Shown one piece after another: positions 1-5,390 of a stretch of DNA of 5,517 nt. Within the stretch, counting starts at the first letter, position 1. Each line of letters starts with the position of its first letter. Both the position numbers and the translations under genes were made by a program. The stretch covers positions 1-5,517 of the forward strand of contig CAMOHY010000169.1 of the NCBI GenBank assembly GCA_946615495.1, in the 5' to 3' direction. This DNA comes from an uncultured Clostridia bacterium (GTDB lineage: Bacteria > Bacillota > Clostridia > Christensenellales > Aristaeellaceae). The notes beneath the pieces are model-generated. The model did not search any database. It saw nothing but the letters and a program-made list of their open reading frames with translations, and was not told where the DNA came from.

Positions 1-245
1 CGCAGGTCATTGACGATACCAAGGGCGTGACCCTGGTATCCGCCTCCACCCTGGACCCCGCCATCAAGGGCCAGCTGGATGACCAGACCAAGACCGGCGC
101 TTCCCAGCTGGTGGGCAAGCTGGTGGCCGAGAGGGCCATCGCCGCTGGCATCAAGGACGTCGTGTTCGACCGCGGTGGTTATCTGTACACCGGCCGTGTC
201 GCCGCCTTGGCTGCCGCCGCCCGTGAAGCCGGGTTGAACTTCTAA
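1..245 (+). CDS. rplR: 50S ribosomal protein L18, 3' part (5' end outside window)
   Basis: L18 binds 5S rRNA and helps mount it on the central protuberance of the 50S subunit. The frame is open from the left edge (first full codon at position 3) and about 80 residues are visible, roughly the last two thirds of a protein that is usually near 120 residues. The visible part begins QVIDDTKGVTLVSASTLD, a typical L18 core, and carries the diagnostic C-terminal stretch VVFDRGGYLYTGRVAALA followed by AAREAGLNF. An internal GTG at position 27 is not the start, because conserved L18 sequence continues upstream of it. It is the first visible gene of the spc operon run and sits 18 bases before rpsE. Its place directly before rpsE fits the conserved order rplF-rplR-rpsE. 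Identification is firm; only the 5' boundary is unknown. Confidence 0.97.
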   Translation, partial: QVIDDTKGVTLVSASTLDPAIKGQLDDQTKTGASQLVGKLVAERAIAAGIKDVVFDRGGYLYTGRVAALAAAAREAGLNF

Positions 246-263
246 GGGGAGGGAAAGATTAGC

Positions 264-848
264 ATGCCTATGAATGAAAACGATCGTCAGAACGACCGTC
301 AGAACGACCGGCAGGATCGTCCCTTCGACCGTCGGGAACGCCGGGATCGCCGGGATCGGGAAGAGCCCGTAAGCGAATGGAAAGAGCGTTTGGTCGCCCT
401 CAACCGCGTTACCAAGGTTGTTAAGGGCGGTAAGAATTTCCGCTTCGCCGCGTTGGTCGTGGTCGGCAATGAAAAGGGCCAGGTCGGCGCCGCTATCGGC
501 AAGGCCAAGGAAGTGCCCGAAGCCATCCGCAAGGCCAAGGAAGCCGCCATGAAGCATCTGGTGACCGTGCCCTTTGAAGGCACCACCATCCCCCATGCCA
601 TCGACGGCCTGTACGGCACCGCCAAAGTGGTGCTGCTGCCCGCCGAAGAAGGCGCCGGCGTTATCGCCGGCGGCGGCGCCCGCGCTGTGCTGGAACTGGC
701 CGGCGTGAAGGACATCCGCACCAAGACCTTCGGCACCAACAACCGCATCAACACCGTGAAAGCCACCCTGGAAGGCCTCAAGGGCCTGCGCAACGCCGAA
801 ACCGTTGCCAAGATGCGCGGCAAGACGGTGGAAGAAATCCTGGGCTAA
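264..848 (+). CDS. rpsE: 30S ribosomal protein S5
   Basis: S5 is a small-subunit protein involved in decoding accuracy, mRNA entry and 30S assembly; in other bacteria, changes in it give spectinomycin resistance or a ribosomal ambiguity (reduced accuracy) phenotype. The 194-residue product has the N-terminal double-stranded-RNA-binding-like domain at about residues 38-105 (LVALNRVTKVVKGGKNFRF, then KAKEVPEAI) and the C-terminal domain at about 115-190 (GVIAGGGARAVLELAGV, GTNNRINTVKAT, RGKTVEEIL). It is longer than the roughly 166-residue norm because of a charged, low-complexity N-terminal tail of about 35 residues containing NDRQ three times in a row. The ATG at 264 is preferred over the in-frame ATG at 270 because GGGGAGGG at 246-253 lies 10 bases before it. 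rpmD follows 15 bases after the stop. Confidence 0.98.
   Translation: MPMNENDRQNDRQNDRQDRPFDRRERRDRRDREEPVSEWKERLVALNRVTKVVKGGKNFRFAALVVVGNEKGQVGAAIGKAKEVPEAIRKAKEAAMKHLVTVPFEGTTIPHAIDGLYGTAKVVLLPAEEGAGVIAGGGARAVLELAGVKDIRTKTFGTNNRINTVKATLEGLKGLRNAETVAKMRGKTVEEILG
279..314 (+). repeat. 12-bp tandem repeat, three copies, inside rpsE
   Basis: Three consecutive 12-base units (279-290, 291-302, 303-314) encode NDRQ at S5 residues 6-17. The units differ only at third codon positions (gat/gac, cgt/cgg), so the peptide is repeated exactly while the DNA has drifted slightly. An Arg/Asp-rich stretch continues the same flavour to about residue 34. The tail lies outside the conserved S5 fold and probably grew by replication slippage. 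Any contact with rRNA or mRNA is inference. Confidence 0.85.
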
Positions 849-863
849 GGAGGAAATGGAACG

Positions 864-1046
864 ATGAAACTGAAGATCACCCTGACCAAATCCCCCATTG
901 CCTGCCTTCAGGTGCACAAGGATACCGTGGCCGCTCTGGGCCTGCGCAAAGTGGGCCAGACCGTGGTCAAAGAGGACAACCCCTGCATTCGTGGCCAGAT
1001 CTTCCGCGTGAAGCACATGGTCAAGGTAGAGGAAGTAAACGAATAA
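864..1046 (+). CDS. rpmD: 50S ribosomal protein L30
   Basis: L30 is a small protein of the 50S subunit. The 60-residue product matches the usual bacterial short form. It opens MKLKITLTKSPIACLQVHKD, the family's first strand plus basic loop, and continues with the conserved ALGLRKVGQTVV segment and the RGQIFRVKHMVKVEEV C-terminal strand. The start is set by AAGGAGG at 847-853, which overlaps the rpsE stop codon and sits 10 bases before the ATG. That arrangement suggests ribosomes finishing S5 reload directly on rpmD. The rplO start follows 19 bases after the stop. rpmD is missing from some bacteria, but its place between rpsE and rplO here is the canonical one. No oddities seen. Confidence 0.97.
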   Translation: MKLKITLTKSPIACLQVHKDTVAALGLRKVGQTVVKEDNPCIRGQIFRVKHMVKVEEVNE

Positions 1047-1065
1047 AATAAGGGAGGATACCCCC

Positions 1066-1506
1066 ATGAAATTGCATGAGTTGCAACCGGCTGCCGGTTC
1101 GACGACTGCCCCGAAGCGCCTCGGCCGAGGCGTAGGCTCTCAGTTGGGCAAAACCTCCGGTAAAGGCCACAAGGGCGCCAAGGCGCGCTCCGGCGGCGGC
1201 AAGCGCCCCGGATTTGAAGGCGGCCAGATGCCTTTGACCCGCCGTCTGCCCAAGCGCGGCTTTACCAACATTTTCGCCAAGGAATACGCCACCGTGAACG
1301 TGTCCGCCCTCAACGTGTTTGAGGATGGCACCGTCATCACCCCCGAAGCCCTGATCGAAGCCGGCCTCATCAAAAAGATGCTGGATGGCGTGAAGGTGCT
1401 GGGCGGCGGCGAACTCACCAAGAAGCTTACCGTGTCCGTGGATAAGGTAACTGAGTCTGCGAAGCAGAAGATCGAAGCGATCGGCGGGAAAGTCGAGGTG
1501 AAGTAA
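1066..1506 (+). CDS. rplO: 50S ribosomal protein L15
   Basis: L15 is a late-assembling 50S protein that threads an extended basic N-terminal arm into 23S rRNA. The 146-residue product is of normal length. Residues 1-66 form the glycine- and lysine-rich arm with KTSGKGHKGAKARSGGGKRPGFEGGQ-type sequence spanning 29-54, followed by MPLTRRLPKRGF at 55-66. The globular C-terminal domain carries the family signature at about 110-141 (VLGGGELTKKLTV, then SAKQKIEAIGG). GGGAGG at 1052-1057 supports the ATG at 1066. The gene ends only 2 bases before secY, and the secY ribosome binding site lies inside its last codons, so translation of the two is probably coupled. Confidence 0.98.
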   Translation: MKLHELQPAAGSTTAPKRLGRGVGSQLGKTSGKGHKGAKARSGGGKRPGFEGGQMPLTRRLPKRGFTNIFAKEYATVNVSALNVFEDGTVITPEALIEAGLIKKMLDGVKVLGGGELTKKLTVSVDKVTESAKQKIEAIGGKVEVK

Positions 1507-1508
1507 CG

Positions 1509-2780
1509 ATGTGGGAAACCCTGCGTAACGTCTGGCGGGTTCCGGAGCTCCGTAAAAAGGTGCTCTACACGTTCTTCATGCTGCTGATCTTCCGTTTGGT
1601 CAGCGTCATTCCCGCGCCCGGTATCGATGTGGAAGCTGTCAAGACCGCCATGGGCCAGTACGATATGCTGGGCCTGGTGAACATGATGACCGGTAACTCC
1701 TTCTCCCAGATGACCATTATGGCCATGGGTATTTCGCCCTACATCAACGCCAGCATCATTATGCAGCTGCTCACCATTGCCATTCCGGCTCTGGAGCGGC
1801 TGCAGAAGGACGGCGGTGAGGAAGGCAAGCAGAAGATCAACCGCATCACCCGTTATGTCACTGTGGGCCTGGCTGCCCTGCAGGCCATCGGCATCATCGC
1901 CGGCCTGCGCGCCATCAAGCCCGGCTACGCCAACTTCTTCGGCTATCTGTCCATCGGCATCATCATGGCTGGCGGTACCGCCCTGGCCATGTGGATCGGT
2001 GAAAAGATCACCCAGAACGGCATCGGCAACGGCGTTTCCCTGCTGATCTTCGTCGGCATCATCTCCAACCTGTTCAACGGCATCGTGTCCGCTGTCACCA
2101 ATGTGTTCAACGGCGGCGGCATGCAGGCTGTTGGCCAGCTGGCCACCATCGTGATCGCCACCCTGGTGATCCTGGTGATCGTCACCTTCGTGGATATGGC
2201 TGAACGCCGCATCCCGGTCATGTACGCCAAGCGCGTGGTGGGCCGGAAAATGTACGGCGGCCAGAGCACCCATATCCCCCTCAAGCTGCTGAGCGTCGGC
2301 GTGCTGCCGCTGATCTTCGCCTACTCCTTCATGGCGTTCCCCGGCACCATCTTCGCTATGTTCGGCACCAACAGCGGCGTCTACCAGTGGTGGAGCACCC
2401 ACATGAACCAGACTTCCTTCTGGTACATGCTGGTCTGCGCCCTGCTGATTATCGCCTTCAGCTACTTCTACACTTCCATCACCTTCAATCCCGAAGAGAT
2501 CGCGAAGAACATCCAGCAGCAGGGCGGTCATATTCCCGGTATCCGTACCGGCAGCAAGACCGTGGAATTCCTCAAGCGGACTTCTAACCGCCTGACCCTG
2601 TTCGCCGCTCTGTTCCTGGCTATCCTGTCCACCATTCCCTCCGTGCTGACGGTTTGGCAGCAAGTGCAGATTCCTTTCGGCGCTTCTTCCATCCTGATCG
2701 CCGTGAGCGTGGCCATCGAAACCGTGCGCCAGGTGGAAAGCCAGATGGTGATGCGCAATTACAAAGGCTTCCTGGGCTGA
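1509..2780 (+). CDS. secY: Protein translocase subunit SecY
   Basis: SecY is the channel of the Sec translocon in the cytoplasmic membrane; it works with SecE/SecG and with SecA or translating ribosomes to export or insert proteins. The 423-residue product fits the family and shows the expected run of hydrophobic segments (ten in the family), beginning at about residues 18-35. Landmarks are GISPYINASIIMQLL at 74-88, ITQNGIGNGVSLLIFVGI at 167-184, AERRIPVMYAKR in a cytosolic loop at 231-242, NIQQQGGHIPGIRTG at 334-348, and the C-terminal ETVRQVESQMVMRNYKGFL. The ATG at 1509 is preceded by GAGGTG at 1495-1500 within the end of rplO. One local departure is LKLLSVGVLP at 258-267, where many SecY proteins read LKVNxAGVIP. 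A 189-base gap separates it from adk. Confidence 0.98.
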   Translation: MWETLRNVWRVPELRKKVLYTFFMLLIFRLVSVIPAPGIDVEAVKTAMGQYDMLGLVNMMTGNSFSQMTIMAMGISPYINASIIMQLLTIAIPALERLQKDGGEEGKQKINRITRYVTVGLAALQAIGIIAGLRAIKPGYANFFGYLSIGIIMAGGTALAMWIGEKITQNGIGNGVSLLIFVGIISNLFNGIVSAVTNVFNGGGMQAVGQLATIVIATLVILVIVTFVDMAERRIPVMYAKRVVGRKMYGGQSTHIPLKLLSVGVLPLIFAYSFMAFPGTIFAMFGTNSGVYQWWSTHMNQTSFWYMLVCALLIIAFSYFYTSITFNPEEIAKNIQQQGGHIPGIRTGSKTVEFLKRTSNRLTLFAALFLAILSTIPSVLTVWQQVQIPFGASSILIAVSVAIETVRQVESQMVMRNYKGFLG

Positions 2781-2802
2781 GCTTTTCACCCAAGGAAAAA
2801 GA

Positions 2803-2855
2803 GGAATGCACCCCTGGCGGGAGCGGACAAAAGTTCCCACCAGGGGCAGCATTCC
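2803..2855. repeat. Long imperfect inverted repeat (stem-loop) between secY and adk
   Basis: Three paired blocks line up: 2803-2809 with 2849-2855 (GGAATGC/GCATTCC), 2811-2817 with 2840-2846 (CCCCTGG/CCAGGGG) and 2819-2822 with 2835-2838 (GGGA/TCCC). They are separated by a small internal loop and one mismatch, and the apical loop is about 10-12 bases. On the + strand the stem is followed by AAATTG, so there is no U-tract for ordinary intrinsic termination. On the - strand the stem is followed by TCTTTTTCC, which looks like an intrinsic terminator for antisense transcription. It could also be an mRNA processing or stability element, or an intergenic palindromic repeat. The pairing is directly visible; the role is inferred. 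Confidence 0.75.
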
Positions 2856-2910
2856 AAATTGTGTCTATACAGGCATGCCGTTCATTCGTTCCTCAATTCC
2901 TTAGGAGCGT

Positions 2911-2973
2911 ATGAAAATGAAAGTCCAAAGCAGTTCCCCCACAAGAACAAGGCCAAAGGAGGCGCTGGTATGA
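2911..2973 (+). CDS. Possible short leader ORF ahead of adk
   Basis: A frame of 20 codons (from ATG 2911) or 18 codons (from ATG 2917) ends in TGA at 2971-2973, overlapping the adk ATG at 2970 as ATGA. GGAG at 2904-2907, within TTAGGAG, lies 9 bases before the second ATG, a good distance, and only 3 bases before the first, so 2917 is the likelier start. The peptide from 2917 would begin MKVQSSSPTRTRPKEA, basic and serine-rich, with no recognisable domain. The overlap is the same kind seen between adk and map, which suggests translational coupling into adk. It may still be chance: the frame is short, has no known homologue that I recognise, and adk has its own strong ribosome binding site. Confidence 0.3.
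   Translation: MKMKVQSSSPTRTRPKEALV
2955..2962 (+). promoter_or_regulatory. Ribosome binding site that fixes the adk start
   Basis: AAAGGAGG lies 7 bases before the ATG at 2970. The adk frame stays open upstream to about 2859, so a longer product could be imagined, but that extension has no ATG, no ribosome binding site at a useful distance and no adenylate kinase sequence. The site therefore selects MNLIFLGPPGAGKG as the true N-terminus. Confidence 0.9.
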
Positions 2974-3602
2974 ACCTGATTTTCCTGGGCCCTCCCGGTG
3001 CGGGCAAGGGCACCCACGCGCAGCTGTTGATGAACGAATTGAACATTCCCCAGATTTCCACCGGCGATATGCTGCGCCAGGCCATGAAGGCGGGCACGGA
3101 AATGGGCCTGTCGGCCAAGCGGTATATTGAAGCGGGCGAGCTGGTGCCCGATGAAGTGGTCATCGGCATTGTGAAGGACCGCCTGCAGGCGGACGACTGC
3201 AAGAGGGGCTACATCCTGGATGGGTTCCCCCGGACGGTAAAGCAGGCCGAAGCGCTGTCTGAATTCGCGCAGATTGACGTGGCGCTGAACATCGCCCTGG
3301 ACGATGAAGTAATCGTCAAGCGGCTCAGCGGCCGCCGGGTGTGCCTCAAGTGCGGCGCCACCTATCATATCAGCACGCTCAACGGCAAAGAGGACTGCGC
3401 CGTCTGCGGCGAAAAGCTGGTGCAGCGCAAGGACGACGCGCCGGAAACCGTGCAGAACCGTCTGTCCGTTTACGCGGCTCAGACCGCGCCTTTGATCGAT
3501 TACTATCAGAAGAAGGGTATCCTCCGTACCGTGAATTGTCCCCCTGCCGGTACCGTGCAGGAGGTTTACCAGTTGGTACGTGAAACGCTGGGGCTCAAAT
3601 GA
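2970..3602 (+). CDS. adk: Adenylate kinase, zinc-ribbon type
   Basis: Adk catalyses the reversible reaction ATP + AMP = 2 ADP in the cytoplasm and is essential for energy balance and nucleotide synthesis. The 210-residue product has the P-loop GPPGAGKGT at 7-15, the AMP-binding region from about 30 (STGDMLR), DGFPRT at 84-89 and the RKDD segment at 153-156 after the lid. The lid (about 122-159) carries four cysteines at 125, 128, 143 and 146 in two CxxC pairs, the structural zinc site common in Gram-positive and some other bacteria and absent from the E. coli type. The start is set by the ribosome binding site at 2955-2962. The stop TGA overlaps the map ATG as ATGA, indicating translational coupling. 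Its position between secY and map is typical of Bacillota. Confidence 0.98.
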   Translation: MNLIFLGPPGAGKGTHAQLLMNELNIPQISTGDMLRQAMKAGTEMGLSAKRYIEAGELVPDEVVIGIVKDRLQADDCKRGYILDGFPRTVKQAEALSEFAQIDVALNIALDDEVIVKRLSGRRVCLKCGATYHISTLNGKEDCAVCGEKLVQRKDDAPETVQNRLSVYAAQTAPLIDYYQKKGILRTVNCPPAGTVQEVYQLVRETLGLK

Positions 3603-4378
3603 TTTGCATCAAAAATCCAATTCAATTGGCGAAAATGCGCAGCGCGGGCCATCTGCTCCATGATGTGCTGGCCGCGGCCAGAGAGGTCATTGCCCCCGGC
3701 ATGACCACCATGGACCTGAACGCCTTCGTTGACCAGGCCATCCGCAAGGGCGGCGGCATTCCCACGGAGCTGGGCTATTGCGGCTATCCCGCTTCCATCT
3801 GCGCTTCCATCGATGACGAGGTGGTGCACGGCATCCCCTCGGAAAACGTGGAAATGAAGGAAGGCTCCATCATTTCCGTGGATGTGACGCTGGCGCTGGA
3901 TGACTGGCAGGCCGACAGCTGCTTTACCGCGCCGGTGGGCAGGATCAGCGAAGAAAAGAAAAAGCTGATTCAGATCACGGAGGAATGCTTCTGGCAGGGC
4001 GCGCGCCAGGCCGTCAACGGCAACCGCATCGGCGATATCGGCCACGCGGTGCAGGCCTGGGCGGAAAGCCACGGCTGCGGCGTGGTGCGGGATTTGACCG
4101 GCCACGGCATCGGCCGCGAAATGCACGAGGACCCGGCCGTGCCCAACTTCGGCAATCCGGGCCACGGCGCCCGAATCCGCCCCGGCATGACCTTCTGCGT
4201 GGAGCCCATGATTACTTGGGGCCGCTGGCAGGTGCACACGCTCAGCGACGGCTGGACCGTGGTGACGAACGACCACAGCCCCGCGGCGCATTATGAGCAC
4301 ACTCTGGCGGTGACGGCCAAGGGTCTTCCGGAAATTTTGACCCTTCCGGGCTTCAAGTGGAAGGAGGAAGAGGCTTGA
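3599..4378 (+). CDS. map: Methionine aminopeptidase, type I
   Basis: Map removes the initiator methionine from nascent proteins after deformylation when the second residue is small. The 259-residue product is the plain type Ia length, with no N-terminal zinc-finger extension. By analogy with the well-studied E. coli enzyme, the five metal ligands are D95 (SVDVT), D106 (QADSC), H169 (TGHGIG), E202 (CVEPM) and E233 (HYEHT); the conserved substrate-contacting histidines are H77 (VVHGIP) and H176 (MHEDP). All are present, so the enzyme should be active. The ATG at 3599 overlaps the adk stop by 4 bases. Its own stop overlaps the TTG start of the next gene as TTGA, and the ribosome binding site for that gene lies in its last codons. 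Confidence 0.98.
   Translation: MICIKNPIQLAKMRSAGHLLHDVLAAAREVIAPGMTTMDLNAFVDQAIRKGGGIPTELGYCGYPASICASIDDEVVHGIPSENVEMKEGSIISVDVTLALDDWQADSCFTAPVGRISEEKKKLIQITEECFWQGARQAVNGNRIGDIGHAVQAWAESHGCGVVRDLTGHGIGREMHEDPAVPNFGNPGHGARIRPGMTFCVEPMITWGRWQVHTLSDGWTVVTNDHSPAAHYEHTLAVTAKGLPEILTLPGFKWKEEEA
4361..4367 (+). promoter_or_regulatory. Ribosome binding site selecting a TTG start for the KOW gene
   Basis: AAGGAGG lies inside the last codons of map, 7 bases before TTG at 4375. The upstream in-frame GTG at 4357 has no such site in front of it and would add only MEGGRG before the family's usual N-terminus. The TTG is therefore the better start. Confidence 0.8.
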
Positions 4379-4683
4379 AACCGCCAATTTTGCCTGGTTA
4401 CGTAGTTTTTTCAAAAAAAGGGCGTGACAAAGGCAGGTACTTTGTGGTATTATATACGTTGGACGCCGAATTCGTGCTGATGAGCGACGGGAACACCCGG
4501 AAGATCGACAGGCCGAAGAAAAAAAGGCGTAAGCATCTCACGGCCTGCCCCTATGAATTTCCGGAAATTCTGGAAAAGCTGAAGGCCGGCACGCTGCTGG
4601 ACAGCGATATCCGCAAGGTGCTTTTCCCCATCGCAAACAGGACCTCTGGCGAAGAAACGCCGAATGAAAACAGGGAGGGTTAA
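4375..4683 (+). CDS. KOW-domain RNA-binding protein (L14e-like)
   Basis: This small basic protein belongs to the L14e/L27e-like KOW group found in many Bacillota in this slot between map and infA. Its exact function is not known to me; binding to ribosomal RNA or a role in translation is inferred from the fold and the neighbourhood. From the TTG at 4375 it has 102 residues. The KOW core is at about 8-43 (GYVVFSKKGRDKGRYFVV, then FVLMSDGNTRKI), followed by a strongly basic stretch RPKKKRRKH at 46-54 and a C-terminal helix-like part (EILEKLKAGTLLDSDIRKVL at about 64-83). The last 15 or so residues are polar and probably disordered. It overlaps the map stop by 4 bases and ends 6 bases before infA, so co-translation with both is likely. 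Confidence 0.88.
   Translation: MKPPILPGYVVFSKKGRDKGRYFVVLYTLDAEFVLMSDGNTRKIDRPKKKRRKHLTACPYEFPEILEKLKAGTLLDSDIRKVLFPIANRTSGEETPNENREG
4672..4678 (+). promoter_or_regulatory. Ribosome binding site for infA (TTG start)
   Basis: AGGGAGG lies in the final codons of the KOW gene, 11 bases before TTG at 4690. The spacing is slightly long but workable. No ATG or GTG is available that would keep the conserved IF1 N-terminus (SKDDVIE), so this site supports TTG as the infA start codon. Confidence 0.75.
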
Positions 4684-4689
4684 TCCGCT

Positions 4690-4911
4690 TTGTCCAAGGA
4701 CGATGTTATCGAAATGGAAGGCAAGGTCATTGAGGCGCTGCCCAATGCCATGTTCCAGGTTGAACTGCCCAACGGGCACCGCATCATGGCGCACATCTCC
4801 GGCAAGATGCGCATGAACTTCATCCGCATTTATCCGGGTGATAAAGTCACCATTGAGCTCTCCCCCTACGACTTGACCCGCGGCCGCATTACGTGGCGCA
4901 GCAAGAATTGA
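4690..4911 (+). CDS. infA: Translation initiation factor IF-1
   Basis: IF1 binds the 30S A site and, with IF2 and IF3, controls initiator tRNA selection and subunit joining. The 73-residue product is full length and is one S1/OB-fold domain: SKDDVIEMEGKVIEALPNAM at 2-21, then AHISGKMRMNFIRI at 34-47 with the basic rRNA-contacting residues K39 and R41, and ELSPYDLTRGRITWR at 56-70. The tail has W69 where many relatives have tyrosine, a mild change. The start codon is TTG, unusual for so highly expressed a gene, but alignment to the family leaves no alternative. It lies 6 bases after the KOW gene and 27 bases before rpmJ. It is most likely translated as part of the adk-map-KOW-infA chain. Confidence 0.97.
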   Translation: MSKDDVIEMEGKVIEALPNAMFQVELPNGHRIMAHISGKMRMNFIRIYPGDKVTIELSPYDLTRGRITWRSKN

Positions 4912-4938
4912 TTCCATACCCTAAGGAGGTAGAACCAC

Positions 4939-5052
4939 ATGAAAGTCCGTCCTTCTGTGAAGCCCATTTGTGAAAAGTGCAAAATCATCAAGCGCAAGGG
5001 CCGCGTGATGGTTATTTGCGAAAACCCCAAGCATAAGCAGCGCCAGGGCTGA
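4939..5052 (+). CDS. rpmJ: 50S ribosomal protein L36, zinc-binding type
   Basis: L36 is the smallest common 50S protein and stabilises 23S rRNA helices near the base of the L7/L12 stalk region. The 37-residue product starts MKVRPSVKPICEKCKIIKRK and ends NPKHKQRQG, the full normal length. C11, C14, C27 and H32 make up the zinc ribbon, so this is the zinc-containing form rather than the cysteine-free paralogue some bacteria switch to under zinc shortage. TAAGGAGGT at 4922-4930, a near-perfect Shine-Dalgarno sequence, sits 8 bases before the ATG. infA-rpmJ-rpsM is the conserved order, but here a 379-base gap follows before rpsM, where many relatives have a short spacer. Confidence 0.98.
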   Translation: MKVRPSVKPICEKCKIIKRKGRVMVICENPKHKQRQG

Positions 5053-5070
5053 CCCACCCTCTGCTGCGTC

Positions 5071-5126
5071 GGGAGCGCCGTCCCGGACACCTTTTGGGCA
5101 AAAAGGGTGCCGGGGACGGCGTTCCC
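5071..5126. repeat. Long stem-loop (24 base pairs) after rpmJ
   Basis: The arms 5071-5095 and 5101-5126 pair almost end to end. Fourteen pairs come first (GGGAGCGCCGTCCC with GGGACGGCGTTCCC, one G-U), followed by GG/CC, CACC/GGTG and TTTT/AAAA, interrupted only by single-base bulges at 5087, 5105 and 5112. The apical loop is GGGCA. It begins 18 bases after the rpmJ stop, where a terminator or processing hairpin would be expected, but neither strand has a T-run after the stem, so it is not a classical intrinsic terminator. A palindromic intergenic repeat or an mRNA 3'-end stabiliser is possible. The structure is visible in the sequence; its role is open. Confidence 0.8.
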
Positions 5127-5281
5127 ATGGCCGCCGGGCCCAGGCTGGGCCTCAGATGCAAGGGCGTGCGCCCCAACAAGCGCAGCCTCCGCGGCCGGAA
5201 ACCCCTATCCTGCCGGCAGTTTTGCGTGGGCGGCTGCCTCGGAACACCATCCGGGGACCATGCGAACTGCCACCACAATCA

Positions 5282-5390
5282 TCCGCCTTAGGTTGCGGGC
5301 GGAAGGAGCGGCGAAGCGTCGCCGCCATCCCTGGGGAGATTTTTCCAGGCGGGGTCAAGATATCTACGCCTTGATCTGCGCGGAAAGCGC
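5282..5390 (+). promoter_or_regulatory. Row of hairpins upstream of rpsM, candidate leader RNA
   Basis: Five short stem-loops follow each other: TCCGCC/GGCGGA (5282-5303); GGA-GCGGCGA/TCGCCGC-CA-TCC with loop AGCG (5305-5330); CTGG/CCAG with further G-U pairs (5331-5348); GGTCAAG/CTTGATC with one G-U (5353-5376); and GCGC/GCGC with loop GGAAA (5378-5390). They end 24 bases before the rpsM ribosome binding site GGAGGTG (5415-5421). In E. coli, S4 represses the alpha operon by binding a folded leader just ahead of rpsM, and this cluster occupies the same position. I see no sequence match to that leader, so any autoregulatory role is inference. GC-rich DNA also yields such hairpins by chance. 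Confidence 0.35.

Noticed and set aside
1140..2852. A 570-codon open frame on the - strand opposite rplO and secY
   Set aside because: It mirrors the third-position GC bias of the sense genes. Its product is a histidine/aspartate/glycine-rich string with no family resemblance, and the sense strand holds unmistakable L15 and SecY.
2859..2888. A possible promoter for adk (TATACA at 2866-2871, TTGTGT at 2859-2864)
   Set aside because: The two boxes are not spaced as a -35/-10 pair: no -35 lies about 17 bases before TATACA, and no good -10 lies about 17 bases after TTGTGT.
2859..2969. A 37-residue N-terminal extension of adenylate kinase from TTG 2859
   Set aside because: There is no ribosome binding site at a useful distance and no similarity to adenylate kinases, and a strong AAAGGAGG directs initiation at 2970.
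3566..4414. A 282-codon open frame on the - strand opposite map
   Set aside because: It is antisense to a fully conserved methionine aminopeptidase with all catalytic residues, and it lacks a recognisable domain of its own.
5340..5344. TTTTT after the hairpin at 5305-5330 as an intrinsic terminator
   Set aside because: The T-run starts 10 bases beyond the stem and is inside the next weak hairpin, so the geometry is wrong for a terminator; it also lies just ahead of rpsM.
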